Shown here piece after piece: positions 6,686 to 12,042 of a stretch of DNA of 12,042 bases. The translations under genes were made by a program, and so were the position numbers. The stretch is from assembly GCA_019090765.1 (NCBI GenBank), contig JAHRVJ010000076.1, forward strand, positions 1 through 12,042. The letters are read 5' to 3'. The DNA is from Ilumatobacteraceae bacterium. Its GTDB lineage: Bacteria > Actinomycetota > Acidimicrobiia > Acidimicrobiales > Ilumatobacteraceae. Below the pieces are notes generated by a model. The model was not told where the DNA came from, searched no databases, and saw nothing but the letters and a program-made list of their open reading frames with translations. How positions within the stretch are numbered: position 1 is the stretch's first letter; each line of letters starts with the position of its first letter.

Positions 6686-8701
6686 TCAGCTCCCCTCGCA
6701 CCCGGTAGCACCTTCGACCGGCTGAATACCGAGCTCGTGAACCAGAGTTGGTACTAGCTCGGCAAATACCGGGGCTGCTGCTGTCCCGCCGAACCGGTCG
6801 CGTGTACCGGCAGGAGGTTCGTCAACCGACACGAGCACTGTGACTTCCGGGTCCTCAGCGGGGAAGAACCCAACAAAGCTGGCGTAGTAGATACGGTCGC
6901 CGTTCTCGTTGAAGTACGTACCGTTGTCGGCTGCTTTGAACGCCGTTCCGGTCTTACCGGCTATCGACTGACCGGGGACTTGCGCCCGAGTTGCCGTACC
7001 GGTACAGACGACGTTGCGCATCATTTCTGAGGTCTGGGCGGCAGCTTGCTCAGAGACGACCCGGCGCGACGGCGAGACGGGCAGTTCGGCAATTGTTCCA
7101 TCAGGTCCGACCGTTGCCTTAACCAGCTTTGGCGCGACGTACGTTCCGCCGTTGGCAATCGTGTTGATCGCTCCCGCGAGCTGCAGCGATGTGCTGGAAA
7201 CGCCCTGCCCATAGGCAACCGTGACACGTTCACTGCCCCACAGGTCCTCGGCCTCTTTCAGGATTCCTGGCGACTCCCCGGGAAAGTCCAGTGCGGTCTT
7301 CGAACCCAGCCCGAAATCTGCCATGTAGTCGCGGTGCAGCGCACGACCCATTTCCTGTTGCACAAAGATCGTGCCAATGTTCGAGGATTCAATCAGGATC
7401 TGCGAAACACTCATCCACTCGTTGGGGTGCTCATGTGAGTCGGTCAACAAGTCGTCGTAGTACTGCTTGCGCCAGGGAACCTCGTAGCTGGTGTCGGGTG
7501 TAACCAAGCCCTCGCTCAGCGCGCTGGCAACGGTAATCACCTTGGCCACCGAACCGGGCTCGTATGCATCAACCGCGGCGAAGTTGCCCGACGTGACCCG
7601 ATACTCACCGGTCTCGACGTCTTGGCGCACGGACGCCATCCCCAGAATCTCGCCAGTCGGCGTATCAATGACGATTGCCGTGGCACCGCGGGCCCCGATC
7701 TCGCGGACCTTTTCAAGCAGCACTTCCTCGGTTGAGAACTGGATCGACCGGTCAAGAGTCAGTACCAGGTCGTCACCCGCAATCGGTTGCTGCGTAACGC
7801 TCTCAGAACCGGGGATAGACCGACCATTGGGGGCTACTTCGCGACTTCGAAGTCCGGCTGACCCAGTGAGCAGGTCATCGTATTGCAGCTCCAGGCCAGC
7901 GATGCCTTCGCCGTCGATGTTCGTTCGTCCGATCACGCTGCGCCCTGTGTCGCCGCCGGGCATCTCGCGGCGACCGGCACGGTCGACATTGACCCCGGCC
8001 AACCGCATAGAGGAAATCTGATCACCGATAGCCGCGTCCGCTTGGCGCTTCACGTAGACGAACCCGCGATCCTTGAGCTCGATCTCGTGGATCAGATCGG
8101 CCGCCTTTTCGTCTGATAGCACTAGCAGGTCATCAAGTAGCTGCACGGTCGCGGGACCGTTCTCAATCAGCTTCGGGTTGATCGACACGTTGACTGCCGG
8201 CACCGACATCGCCAGCTCATTGCCGTGGCGGTCGAAGACTGTACCGCGCGGTGCTTCAATGCTGTACGACCGCGTCCACTGCTCGGCTCCGGCTGAGCGG
8301 AGACTTTCAGCTTCCGATGTCTGGAGAGAGGCGACCCGCACAACAATCGCTATCAAGATCACGGCGAGTACCAGCAGTGCCGCGATCAGACGTCGCCGCG
8401 GCGACCCCGATCGGAAGCGCGCCGCGCGTTCAGCTGGAGGCGGGGCTTTAACCCGCACTCGACGCTGGGGAGCGATCCTTTTGTGCTCACCCTCGCGTTT
8501 CGCGGAACGCTTTGAGTTCTGTTTCGAGTTGCGCCCCGGACCGGCTTGCGGAGGCTGTTTCGATGACACCGAGCGTTTACGCGTCGCCGCAGGCCGTCGC
8601 GATTTCGTTGCTGGGCGGGCTTTAGCCCGCCGACGGGACGGATGCCCATGAGAGCGCCCACCGTTGGAGGTTCCATGGGCCCGCGTCGCGCCAGATTTCA
8701 T
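6686..8701 (-). CDS. ftsI: Septal peptidoglycan D,D-transpeptidase FtsI (class B penicillin-binding protein, PBP3/PbpB type)
   Basis: FtsI cross-links septal peptidoglycan outside the membrane, working with FtsW and held by FtsL. At 671 residues it is long for the family because of a tail of about 103 residues that is very rich in Arg, Lys, Ser and Pro and should be cytoplasmic and disordered. A single membrane anchor follows (about 105-124), then the class B dimerisation domain (from about 150, APRGTVFDRHG). The transpeptidase domain has SxxK at Ser384-Lys387 in EPGSVAKVIT, SSN at 439-441 and KTG at 583-585. There are no PASTA repeats. ATG at 8701 lies 16 bases after the ftsL stop and has no convincing Shine-Dalgarno, so a start further into the tail cannot be excluded. 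The stop is 7 bases before the preferred murE start. Confidence 0.95.
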   Translation of the reverse strand: MKSGATRAHGTSNGGRSHGHPSRRRAKARPATKSRRPAATRKRSVSSKQPPQAGPGRNSKQNSKRSAKREGEHKRIAPQRRVRVKAPPPAERAARFRSGSPRRRLIAALLVLAVILIAIVVRVASLQTSEAESLRSAGAEQWTRSYSIEAPRGTVFDRHGNELAMSVPAVNVSINPKLIENGPATVQLLDDLLVLSDEKAADLIHEIELKDRGFVYVKRQADAAIGDQISSMRLAGVNVDRAGRREMPGGDTGRSVIGRTNIDGEGIAGLELQYDDLLTGSAGLRSREVAPNGRSIPGSESVTQQPIAGDDLVLTLDRSIQFSTEEVLLEKVREIGARGATAIVIDTPTGEILGMASVRQDVETGEYRVTSGNFAAVDAYEPGSVAKVITVASALSEGLVTPDTSYEVPWRKQYYDDLLTDSHEHPNEWMSVSQILIESSNIGTIFVQQEMGRALHRDYMADFGLGSKTALDFPGESPGILKEAEDLWGSERVTVAYGQGVSSTSLQLAGAINTIANGGTYVAPKLVKATVGPDGTIAELPVSPSRRVVSEQAAAQTSEMMRNVVCTGTATRAQVPGQSIAGKTGTAFKAADNGTYFNENGDRIYYASFVGFFPAEDPEVTVLVSVDEPPAGTRDRFGGTAAAPVFAELVPTLVHELGIQPVEGATGCEGS

Positions 8702-8717
8702 CGAACCATGTTTCGAA

Positions 8718-9194
8718 TCACGGTTGGCCCGCCGTTACGGCTTTCACATCTCGAAACTGATCGAGCGGGTCGCTGCCGATAATCACATGTGCAGGACCGT
8801 CGTCGACCGCGCCCGCCACCGCCAACTGACGCGCCAGCTGATCTGGGTGGATCTCGATGAAGTCACCATTTGGGCCGCGCTCCATTCCCAGTTCTTTCGC
8901 GGCACCCGCAAGCCGTACTGGTGAACGTAACTCGGCGCGTTTGTAGCGCAATTCGTCAAACCGTTCGCGTTGCTGCCCAACGGCTCGTTCAAGCCGGTCA
9001 ATCTGCAGCTGACGTTCGGCTAGCTGTGTGTGGAACACCGCAGCCCCGAGCAGTCCGCTGAATACGACAACCCAAACGAAACCGGCCAACACTGCGGGCC
9101 AACGCCGTCGTCGTTCGACGACTACCAGGTCGGGGCGCGAATGCGTCGAGTCCTTGGAGGACTGAACGTCGCGCAGTAGCGGAATAGCGACCAT
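8718..9194 (-). CDS. ftsL: FtsL-like cell division protein
   Basis: Called mainly from position (between rsmH and ftsI) and architecture, because FtsL sequences diverge quickly. The 158 residues comprise a cytoplasmic N-terminus ending in a basic stretch (ERRRRW, about 27-32), one membrane segment (about 33-54), then a charged heptad-like stretch (about 55-92, AERQLQIDRLERAVGQQRERF) expected to form a coiled coil outside the membrane. The tail after about 100 includes ELGMERGPNGDFIEIHPDQ, resembling the short region after the coiled coil in FtsL/DivIC proteins. FtsL with an FtsB/DivIC and FtsQ partner activates FtsW-FtsI. The ATG overlaps the rsmH TAA by one base (TAATG). A DivIC-like assignment is the main alternative. 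Confidence 0.85.
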   Translation of the reverse strand: MVAIPLLRDVQSSKDSTHSRPDLVVVERRRRWPAVLAGFVWVVVFSGLLGAAVFHTQLAERQLQIDRLERAVGQQRERFDELRYKRAELRSPVRLAGAAKELGMERGPNGDFIEIHPDQLARQLAVAGAVDDGPAHVIIGSDPLDQFRDVKAVTAGQP

Positions 9195-10201
9195 TAACCC
9201 TGCTCATTTCCGGTCGAAGACGGCCCAACCAACTGCCCATCGGACTTTCTGGTCGCGGGAATCTTCTCGACTGCTCGGAGCAGTGCCGAGCGTGCACGTC
9301 GATTTTTCTCCTGCTCGGCCTTGCTCGGCCGCTTCGAGATACCACGAACGATGCGTACGGTCTGGATGGCTCCGCACACGCACGGCAACTCATCGGGGCA
9401 GTCGCAGGCACCTGCAGCCAAGGCAAATCGTTCCTTCACGATGCGGTCCTCGCCAGAGTGGTAGGAAAGGACCGCAATCCGTCCGCCAGGAACAGTGGCT
9501 TCAACTGCCTGGTCAATGGCTCCTGGAAGCACATCGAGTTCGGCATTTACCTCGATCCGGATCGCCTGGAATGTTCGCTTGGCTGGGTGCCCGCCAGTAC
9601 GTCGCGCAGGAGCAGGAATCGCTGACGTCACAACGGCGGCGAGCTCAGTCGTGGTCTGAATCGGGCGGGCGGCACAGATGGCCGCCGCAATCCGGCCTGA
9701 GAAACGTTCGTCGCCGTATCGACGGATCACGCTGGCCAGCTCTCGTTCGTCGTAGCCGTTGATGATGTCGGCAGCAGACCATTGCTGATCGGTGTCCATC
9801 CGCATGTCGAGTTGGCCGTCGTTGCGATATGAAAAGCCACGATCGGCGCGATCGAGCTGGGGCGACGAAACGCCGAGGTCAAACAAAACGCCGCTGACGT
9901 CGTCGATCTGGTATTCGTTCAAGGCCTCGCCAAGCTGATCGAAACGGCGATGAATTGTGCGGACGCGATCACCAAACCTGTCCAACCGCTTGGTTGCCGC
10001 CGCGAGCGCCTCAGCGTCCTGATCTACGCCAACAATGGTCAGATCTGGTCGTGACTCAAGCAGCGATTCGCTATGGCCTCCGCCCCCGAATGTTGCGTCA
10101 ACGATTGTTCCGGCTGGAACGTCGGCAAAGAGCGACGTGATCTCGGCCAGCATCACGGGATCGTGCGAGAATGAAGGAGCCACGTTCTCGGAGTTGCTCA
10201 T
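9194..10201 (-). CDS. rsmH: 16S rRNA (cytosine(1402)-N(4))-methyltransferase RsmH (MraW)
   Basis: RsmH methylates N4 of C1402 in the ribosomal P site using S-adenosylmethionine. It is 335 residues from the chosen start. HDPVMLAE near residue 14 begins the fold; DATFGGGGHS (about 35-44) is the SAM-binding loop; FDLGVSSPQLDRADRGFSYRNDGQLDMRMD (about 107-136) is the long RsmH signature, and SYHSGEDRIVK (about 246-256) the later one. A CxC...CxC element (Cys at about 266, 268, 274, 276) sits before the ISKRPSKAE motif, as in many family members. Two adjacent ATGs exist at 10204 and 10201; GGAGG at 10212-10208 is six bases from the second and only three from the first, so I chose 10201. Either overlaps the mraZ stop. 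Confidence 0.97.
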   Translation of the reverse strand: MSNSENVAPSFSHDPVMLAEITSLFADVPAGTIVDATFGGGGHSESLLESRPDLTIVGVDQDAEALAAATKRLDRFGDRVRTIHRRFDQLGEALNEYQIDDVSGVLFDLGVSSPQLDRADRGFSYRNDGQLDMRMDTDQQWSAADIINGYDERELASVIRRYGDERFSGRIAAAICAARPIQTTTELAAVVTSAIPAPARRTGGHPAKRTFQAIRIEVNAELDVLPGAIDQAVEATVPGGRIAVLSYHSGEDRIVKERFALAAGACDCPDELPCVCGAIQTVRIVRGISKRPSKAEQEKNRRARSALLRAVEKIPATRKSDGQLVGPSSTGNEQG

Positions 10202-10614
10202 CATCGTCCTCCGGCGATTTCGCTCTTGCCGGAAGCCTCATTGACTCGGTAAGTGGCCGGGTCCCAGACCTCGATCTGGTCGAGAACGCCAGCGACGACC
10301 ACCGCTGCTTGCGGTTCAATCGAGGCGTGTTCACGCAGATCAGCATCGAGAGTGATCCTTCCCTGCTTGTCGATCGTTGCTCGCGATGCCGACGACGCAA
10401 ATGCGCGCTGACGGTTGCGGGAGGCTTCGCCGCGCTTGACTTGTTCGATCAGTTCAGCGCCCTGCGCTTCAAACGCTGCTTCGCTGCTGATTCGGATACA
10501 GCCGTCGTCGCCAAAGAAGATATAGCAGTGCTCGTCGAGCTCACTCCGGTACGACGAAGGCAAAGCCACTCGCCCCCGTTCATCGAGCTGTCGCTCGTAG
10601 ACCCCGACAAACAC
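10201..10614 (-). CDS. mraZ: Transcriptional regulator MraZ
   Basis: MraZ is a DNA-binding protein with two SpoVT-AbrB type domains that assembles into a ring and controls its own dcw operon. At 137 residues it is slightly shorter than the usual 140-150. The first domain covers about 1-50, starting MFVGVYERQLDERGRVALPSSYR, very close to the family's MFxGxYxxxLDxKGRxxxP. The second covers about 78-125, with DKQGRITLDADLREH. The start is GTG at 10614, fixed by homology, with AGGAGGAG ending eight bases upstream. It is the first gene of the operon and lies downstream of a promoter overlaid by TGGGG boxes. The stop overlaps the rsmH start. Confidence 0.95.
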   Translation of the reverse strand: MFVGVYERQLDERGRVALPSSYRSELDEHCYIFFGDDGCIRISSEAAFEAQGAELIEQVKRGEASRNRQRAFASSASRATIDKQGRITLDADLREHASIEPQAAVVVAGVLDQIEVWDPATYRVNEASGKSEIAGGR

Positions 10615-10642
10615 GCGCCGCGCTCCTCCTGCCTTGCTCCCC

Positions 10643-10660
10643 GCACGGATGCTGCCGTGC
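10643..10660 (-). other. Small hairpin in the mraZ 5' leader
   Basis: On the minus strand GCACGG and CCGTGC form a perfect 6-bp inverted repeat around a 6-base loop, 29 bases before the mraZ start. No run of T follows, so it is not an intrinsic terminator. It may be a chance structure or a modest leader hairpin of the mraZ transcript. Confidence 0.35.
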
Positions 10661-10678
10661 CGGGAACGCGGGAATTAT

Positions 10679-10754
10679 CCCCAGCGGTCCCCATTCTGCC
10701 CCCATATTCCCCCAACGTCAACTACTACCCCCATTTAGGTAGCCAAATCCCCCA
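10679..10754 (-). promoter_or_regulatory. Array of six TGGGG boxes, probable MraZ operator
   Basis: On the minus strand TGGGG occurs at 10683-10679, 10693-10689, 10704-10700, 10714-10710, 10733-10729 and 10754-10750; the four distal copies have a fifth G. Start-to-start distances are 10, 11, 10, 19 and 21 bp, so all boxes fall on nearly the same helix face. In E. coli, MraZ binds TGGG direct repeats separated by 5-bp spacers upstream of mraZ, which is the pattern of the four proximal boxes here. The boxes overlap the predicted promoter, as expected for autorepression. The sixth box lies inside the end of the upstream ligase-like gene. The assignment to MraZ is by analogy. Confidence 0.82.
10693..10721 (-). 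promoter_or_regulatory. Predicted promoter of the mraZ (dcw) operon
   Basis: On the minus strand TTGACG (10721-10716, five of six matches to the consensus -35) is followed after exactly 17 bp by CAGAAT (10698-10693, four of six to the -10). Transcription would begin near 10686, leaving a leader of about 70 bases. Two TGGGG boxes lie in the spacer, one touches the -10 and one lies just upstream of the -35. A second -10-like GATAAT at 10679-10674 has a poor -35 and is less convincing. Confidence 0.6.
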
Positions 10755-11487
10755 ATTGAGCGTTGAGGAGGGCGAGGAGGGCCGCGGGGATTTCCGCGGC
10801 GGCTTTTTCGTCGATAGTGGCCACTGGTTGCAGATCGCCGACTCGCGGCCGAACACCAGCGGCCAGTAGAGCCAACATTTGCTGCGGGTCGTAGCGGCTG
10901 TACCAACAGCACTGAAGGCGCGCCGCGGCACGCGTGCGACGTTGGCTGATCCCGATCAACTTCTCGCCAGCGAGCGTTACTTCGCCAGCCCCTCGACCGT
11001 CAAAACAGATCAGCCTCGACCACGCAGTGCTAACCATCTTCTCGTGATGCACCTCAACGAGGTGACGCTCATCACCGCCCCCATCACCGGCCTGATCATC
11101 GATCAACCCTCGAAGAACGGTGGCCAGCCGTTCACCGAGCCACTTCATTGGAGTGTGCACATCGTTCCCCCACCCCTCGGTCCCAGTTGGCACAATGACA
11201 TCGATCCATGTCACTTCGCCAGGGACTAGCAGCACTGCTCCCCCACCACTGCGACGGCGAACAACATCAATTCCAGCAGCTGCGCAGGCGACCGTGTCGA
11301 CTACTTCCTCAGACTGCGTCGAGCCCAATACGAGCGCTGGTCGATCGATCTCATGCCACCAGATCTCCGGTGATACCGGATCTGGAAGCGGACGAGCGTG
11401 GAACTCAGCCGCCGACGACCGCGAGTGCAGCAGATCGAAGCGGGCGGGCAAAGCGTTCAAGACGCGAGCGGTAGGTAAGCCCGCCAC
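10735..11487 (-). CDS. Lipoate/biotin protein ligase family protein (LplA-like)
   Basis: Proteins of this fold attach lipoate, octanoate or biotin to a lysine of carrier domains such as those of 2-oxoacid dehydrogenases or the glycine cleavage H protein. The substrate cannot be told from sequence. Using GTG 11487 it is 250 residues. ALVLGSTQ (about 51-58), RRRSGGGAVLLVPGEVTWIDVIVP (about 77-100) and WGNDVHTPMKWLG (about 106-118) match the actinobacterial single-domain ligases. GEKLIGISQRRTR contains Lys176, equivalent to the lysine that contacts lipoyl-AMP. There is no separate C-terminal LplA domain. The start is uncertain: TTG 11460, overlapping the upstream stop as TTGA, is equally possible, and none has a clear Shine-Dalgarno. 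The stop is 120 bases before mraZ, with no terminator seen between. Confidence 0.85.
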   Translation of the reverse strand: MAGLPTARVLNALPARFDLLHSRSSAAEFHARPLPDPVSPEIWWHEIDRPALVLGSTQSEEVVDTVACAAAGIDVVRRRSGGGAVLLVPGEVTWIDVIVPTGTEGWGNDVHTPMKWLGERLATVLRGLIDDQAGDGGGDERHLVEVHHEKMVSTAWSRLICFDGRGAGEVTLAGEKLIGISQRRTRAAARLQCCWYSRYDPQQMLALLAAGVRPRVGDLQPVATIDEKAAAEIPAALLALLNAQLGDLAT

Positions 11488-11954
11488 GTATCTGGAACGC
11501 CGCTGACGGCAACGACCACCCAGGCTGTGGCACGCGGGGCACGGCACGGCCGAACGAGTCGCATCCCCGCCTCGGCAGGAGTGCGGTCACGTTTGCCGAG
11601 ATTGCAGGGCCGACACGCCGCGGCGACGTTTTCCCATGTATGCGGACCGCCCTTCGATCGCGGCACAACATGATCAATTGAGTCCGCGCGCTTGCCGCAG
11701 TATTGGCAGAGGTAATCGTCGCGAGCGAAAATTGCCCGCCGCGACAGCGACGCACGGCGCACGTACGGCACCTTCACCATGTATCGCAAGCGAATCACAG
11801 ATGGGCTCCGCACAGCCAGCCGCTCGGATCGGATCAGCTCGCCGGAGTCTTCTAAGACCTCGGCCTTCTCAGCCAGCACCAAACAGGTGGCCCGCCGCGC
11901 CGACACCACGCTCAGCGGCTCAAAGCTCGCGTTGAGTACCAGCGCACTCAGCAT
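11457..11954 (-). CDS. HNH endonuclease family protein
   Basis: This is a compact HNH nuclease-like protein of 165 residues, of a type common in actinobacteria and usually not linked to restriction modules. The N-terminal part (LVLNASFEPLSVVSARRATCLVLAEKAEVLE) is the conserved lead-in of this group, followed by VPYVRRASLSRRAIFARD. The HNH domain has CQYC (Cys83, Cys86) and CRPCN (Cys114, Cys117), which should bind structural zinc, and DHVVPRSKGGPHTWEN (Asp94, His95 and Asn109), which forms the metal-dependent active site. The key residues all look intact. The substrate is unknown. I prefer ATG 11954; GTG 11960 is two codons upstream. The end overlaps the ligase-like gene in another frame. Confidence 0.88.
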   Translation of the reverse strand: MLSALVLNASFEPLSVVSARRATCLVLAEKAEVLEDSGELIRSERLAVRSPSVIRLRYMVKVPYVRRASLSRRAIFARDDYLCQYCGKRADSIDHVVPRSKGGPHTWENVAAACRPCNLGKRDRTPAEAGMRLVRPCRAPRATAWVVVAVSGVPDTWRAYLPLAS

Positions 11955-11979
11955 CTGCACTCAGCCTGCCGATCGCCGC

Positions 11980-12042
11980 TCAGGCGTCGGGACGCTCCCA
12001 TTCGCGGCACCATTGCAAGAAGTTCACCACATCGGAGGGCGC
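11980..12042 (-). CDS. C-terminal end of an unidentified gene, cut by window edge
   Basis: The minus strand is open from the window edge to a TGA at 11982-11980, giving 20 residues ending VVNFLQWCREWERPDA. The tryptophan-rich, charged composition looks like real protein and the stop is 25 bases before the HNH start, a plausible gene spacing. The fragment is too short to identify, and a chance open frame of this length is possible. Confidence 0.35.
   Translation of the reverse strand, partial: APSDVVNFLQWCREWERPDA

Noticed and set aside
5230..6711. Possible MurE-MurF fusion explaining the missing murF
   Set aside because: The protein is a normal single-ligase length with one ATP loop and one DNPR motif, and ends directly at mraY.
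8614..8631. Inverted repeat GGCGGGC-TTTA-GCCCGCC inside ftsI, terminator-like
   Set aside because: It lies within the coding sequence for the Arg/Ala-rich tail, has no following T run on either strand, and can be explained by repeated Arg/Ala/Lys codons.
8073..8651. Plus-strand open frame of 192 codons opposite ftsI
   Set aside because: It is antisense to a certain gene, rich in Ser/Arg as expected from the complement of the basic FtsI region, and shows no recognisable domain or ribosome site.
10674..10679. GATAAT as the main -10 of the mraZ promoter
   Set aside because: It matches the consensus at five of six positions, but the 17-bp upstream position (GGGGCA) is a poor -35; the TTGACG/CAGAAT pair is better. 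It could be a secondary start.
10679..10754. CRISPR-like or simple repeat reading of the TGGGG run
   Set aside because: The units are five to six bases with helical spacing next to a promoter, not 25-40 base repeats with unique spacers; an operator fits better.
10171..10869. Plus-strand open frame of 232 codons opposite mraZ and the promoter region
   Set aside because: It runs through the mraZ gene, the TGGGG boxes and the ligase end on the wrong strand; no family resemblance. It is a shadow frame.
11457..11954. HNH gene as part of a mobile intron, Cas9-like or restriction system
   Set aside because: No methyltransferase, recombinase, intron or guide-RNA feature is nearby, and the protein matches a widespread small actinobacterial HNH group in a chromosomal setting.

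Overview
The window carries most of a division and cell wall (dcw) cluster, all on the minus strand, from an actinobacterium-like organism. The evidence is the gene order mraZ-rsmH-ftsL-ftsI-murE-mraY-murD-ftsW-murG-murC, GTG/TTG starts, fairly high GC, the GGGTSGH loop of MurG (close to the mycobacterial form), and an actinobacterial-type HNH protein and lipoate-ligase-like protein next to the cluster. MurE has the DNPR motif that goes with meso-diaminopimelate. I cannot fix the class; a lineage outside the well-studied actinomycetes, such as Acidimicrobiia, is a guess.

Layout, read in the direction of transcription (right to left). At the right edge, 20 codons of an unidentified gene end at 11980. 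An HNH-endonuclease-family gene (11457-11954) and a lipoate/biotin ligase family gene (10735-11487) follow and overlap at their junction. A 120-bp control region (10615-10734) then precedes mraZ. It holds a good sigma-70-type promoter (TTGACG, 17 bp, CAGAAT) overlaid by a run of TGGGG boxes that look like the binding sites of MraZ itself. Six boxes lie at 10679-10754, spaced 10, 11, 10, 19 and 21 bp, close to whole helical turns.

From mraZ to the left edge no gap between genes exceeds 16 bp. Most junctions are 1-4 base stop/start overlaps (ATGA, GTGA, TAATG), so this is very probably one translationally coupled operon. The products are a regulator and a 16S rRNA methyltransferase (MraZ, RsmH), the septal machinery (FtsL, FtsI transpeptidase, FtsW glycosyltransferase), the cytoplasmic peptide-adding ligases (MurE, MurD, and MurC cut by the edge) and the lipid-linked steps (MraY making lipid I, MurG making lipid II). 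FtsW and FtsI then polymerise and cross-link lipid II at the septum. ftsQ and ftsZ would be expected beyond the left edge.

The main surprises are the absence of murF, which normally lies between murE and mraY (here those two genes overlap by 4 bases), the extended MraZ-box array, and long basic N-terminal tails on FtsI and FtsW. The rest is an ordinary core region. I found no CRISPR array, mobile element, tRNA or rRNA, and no clear novel system.
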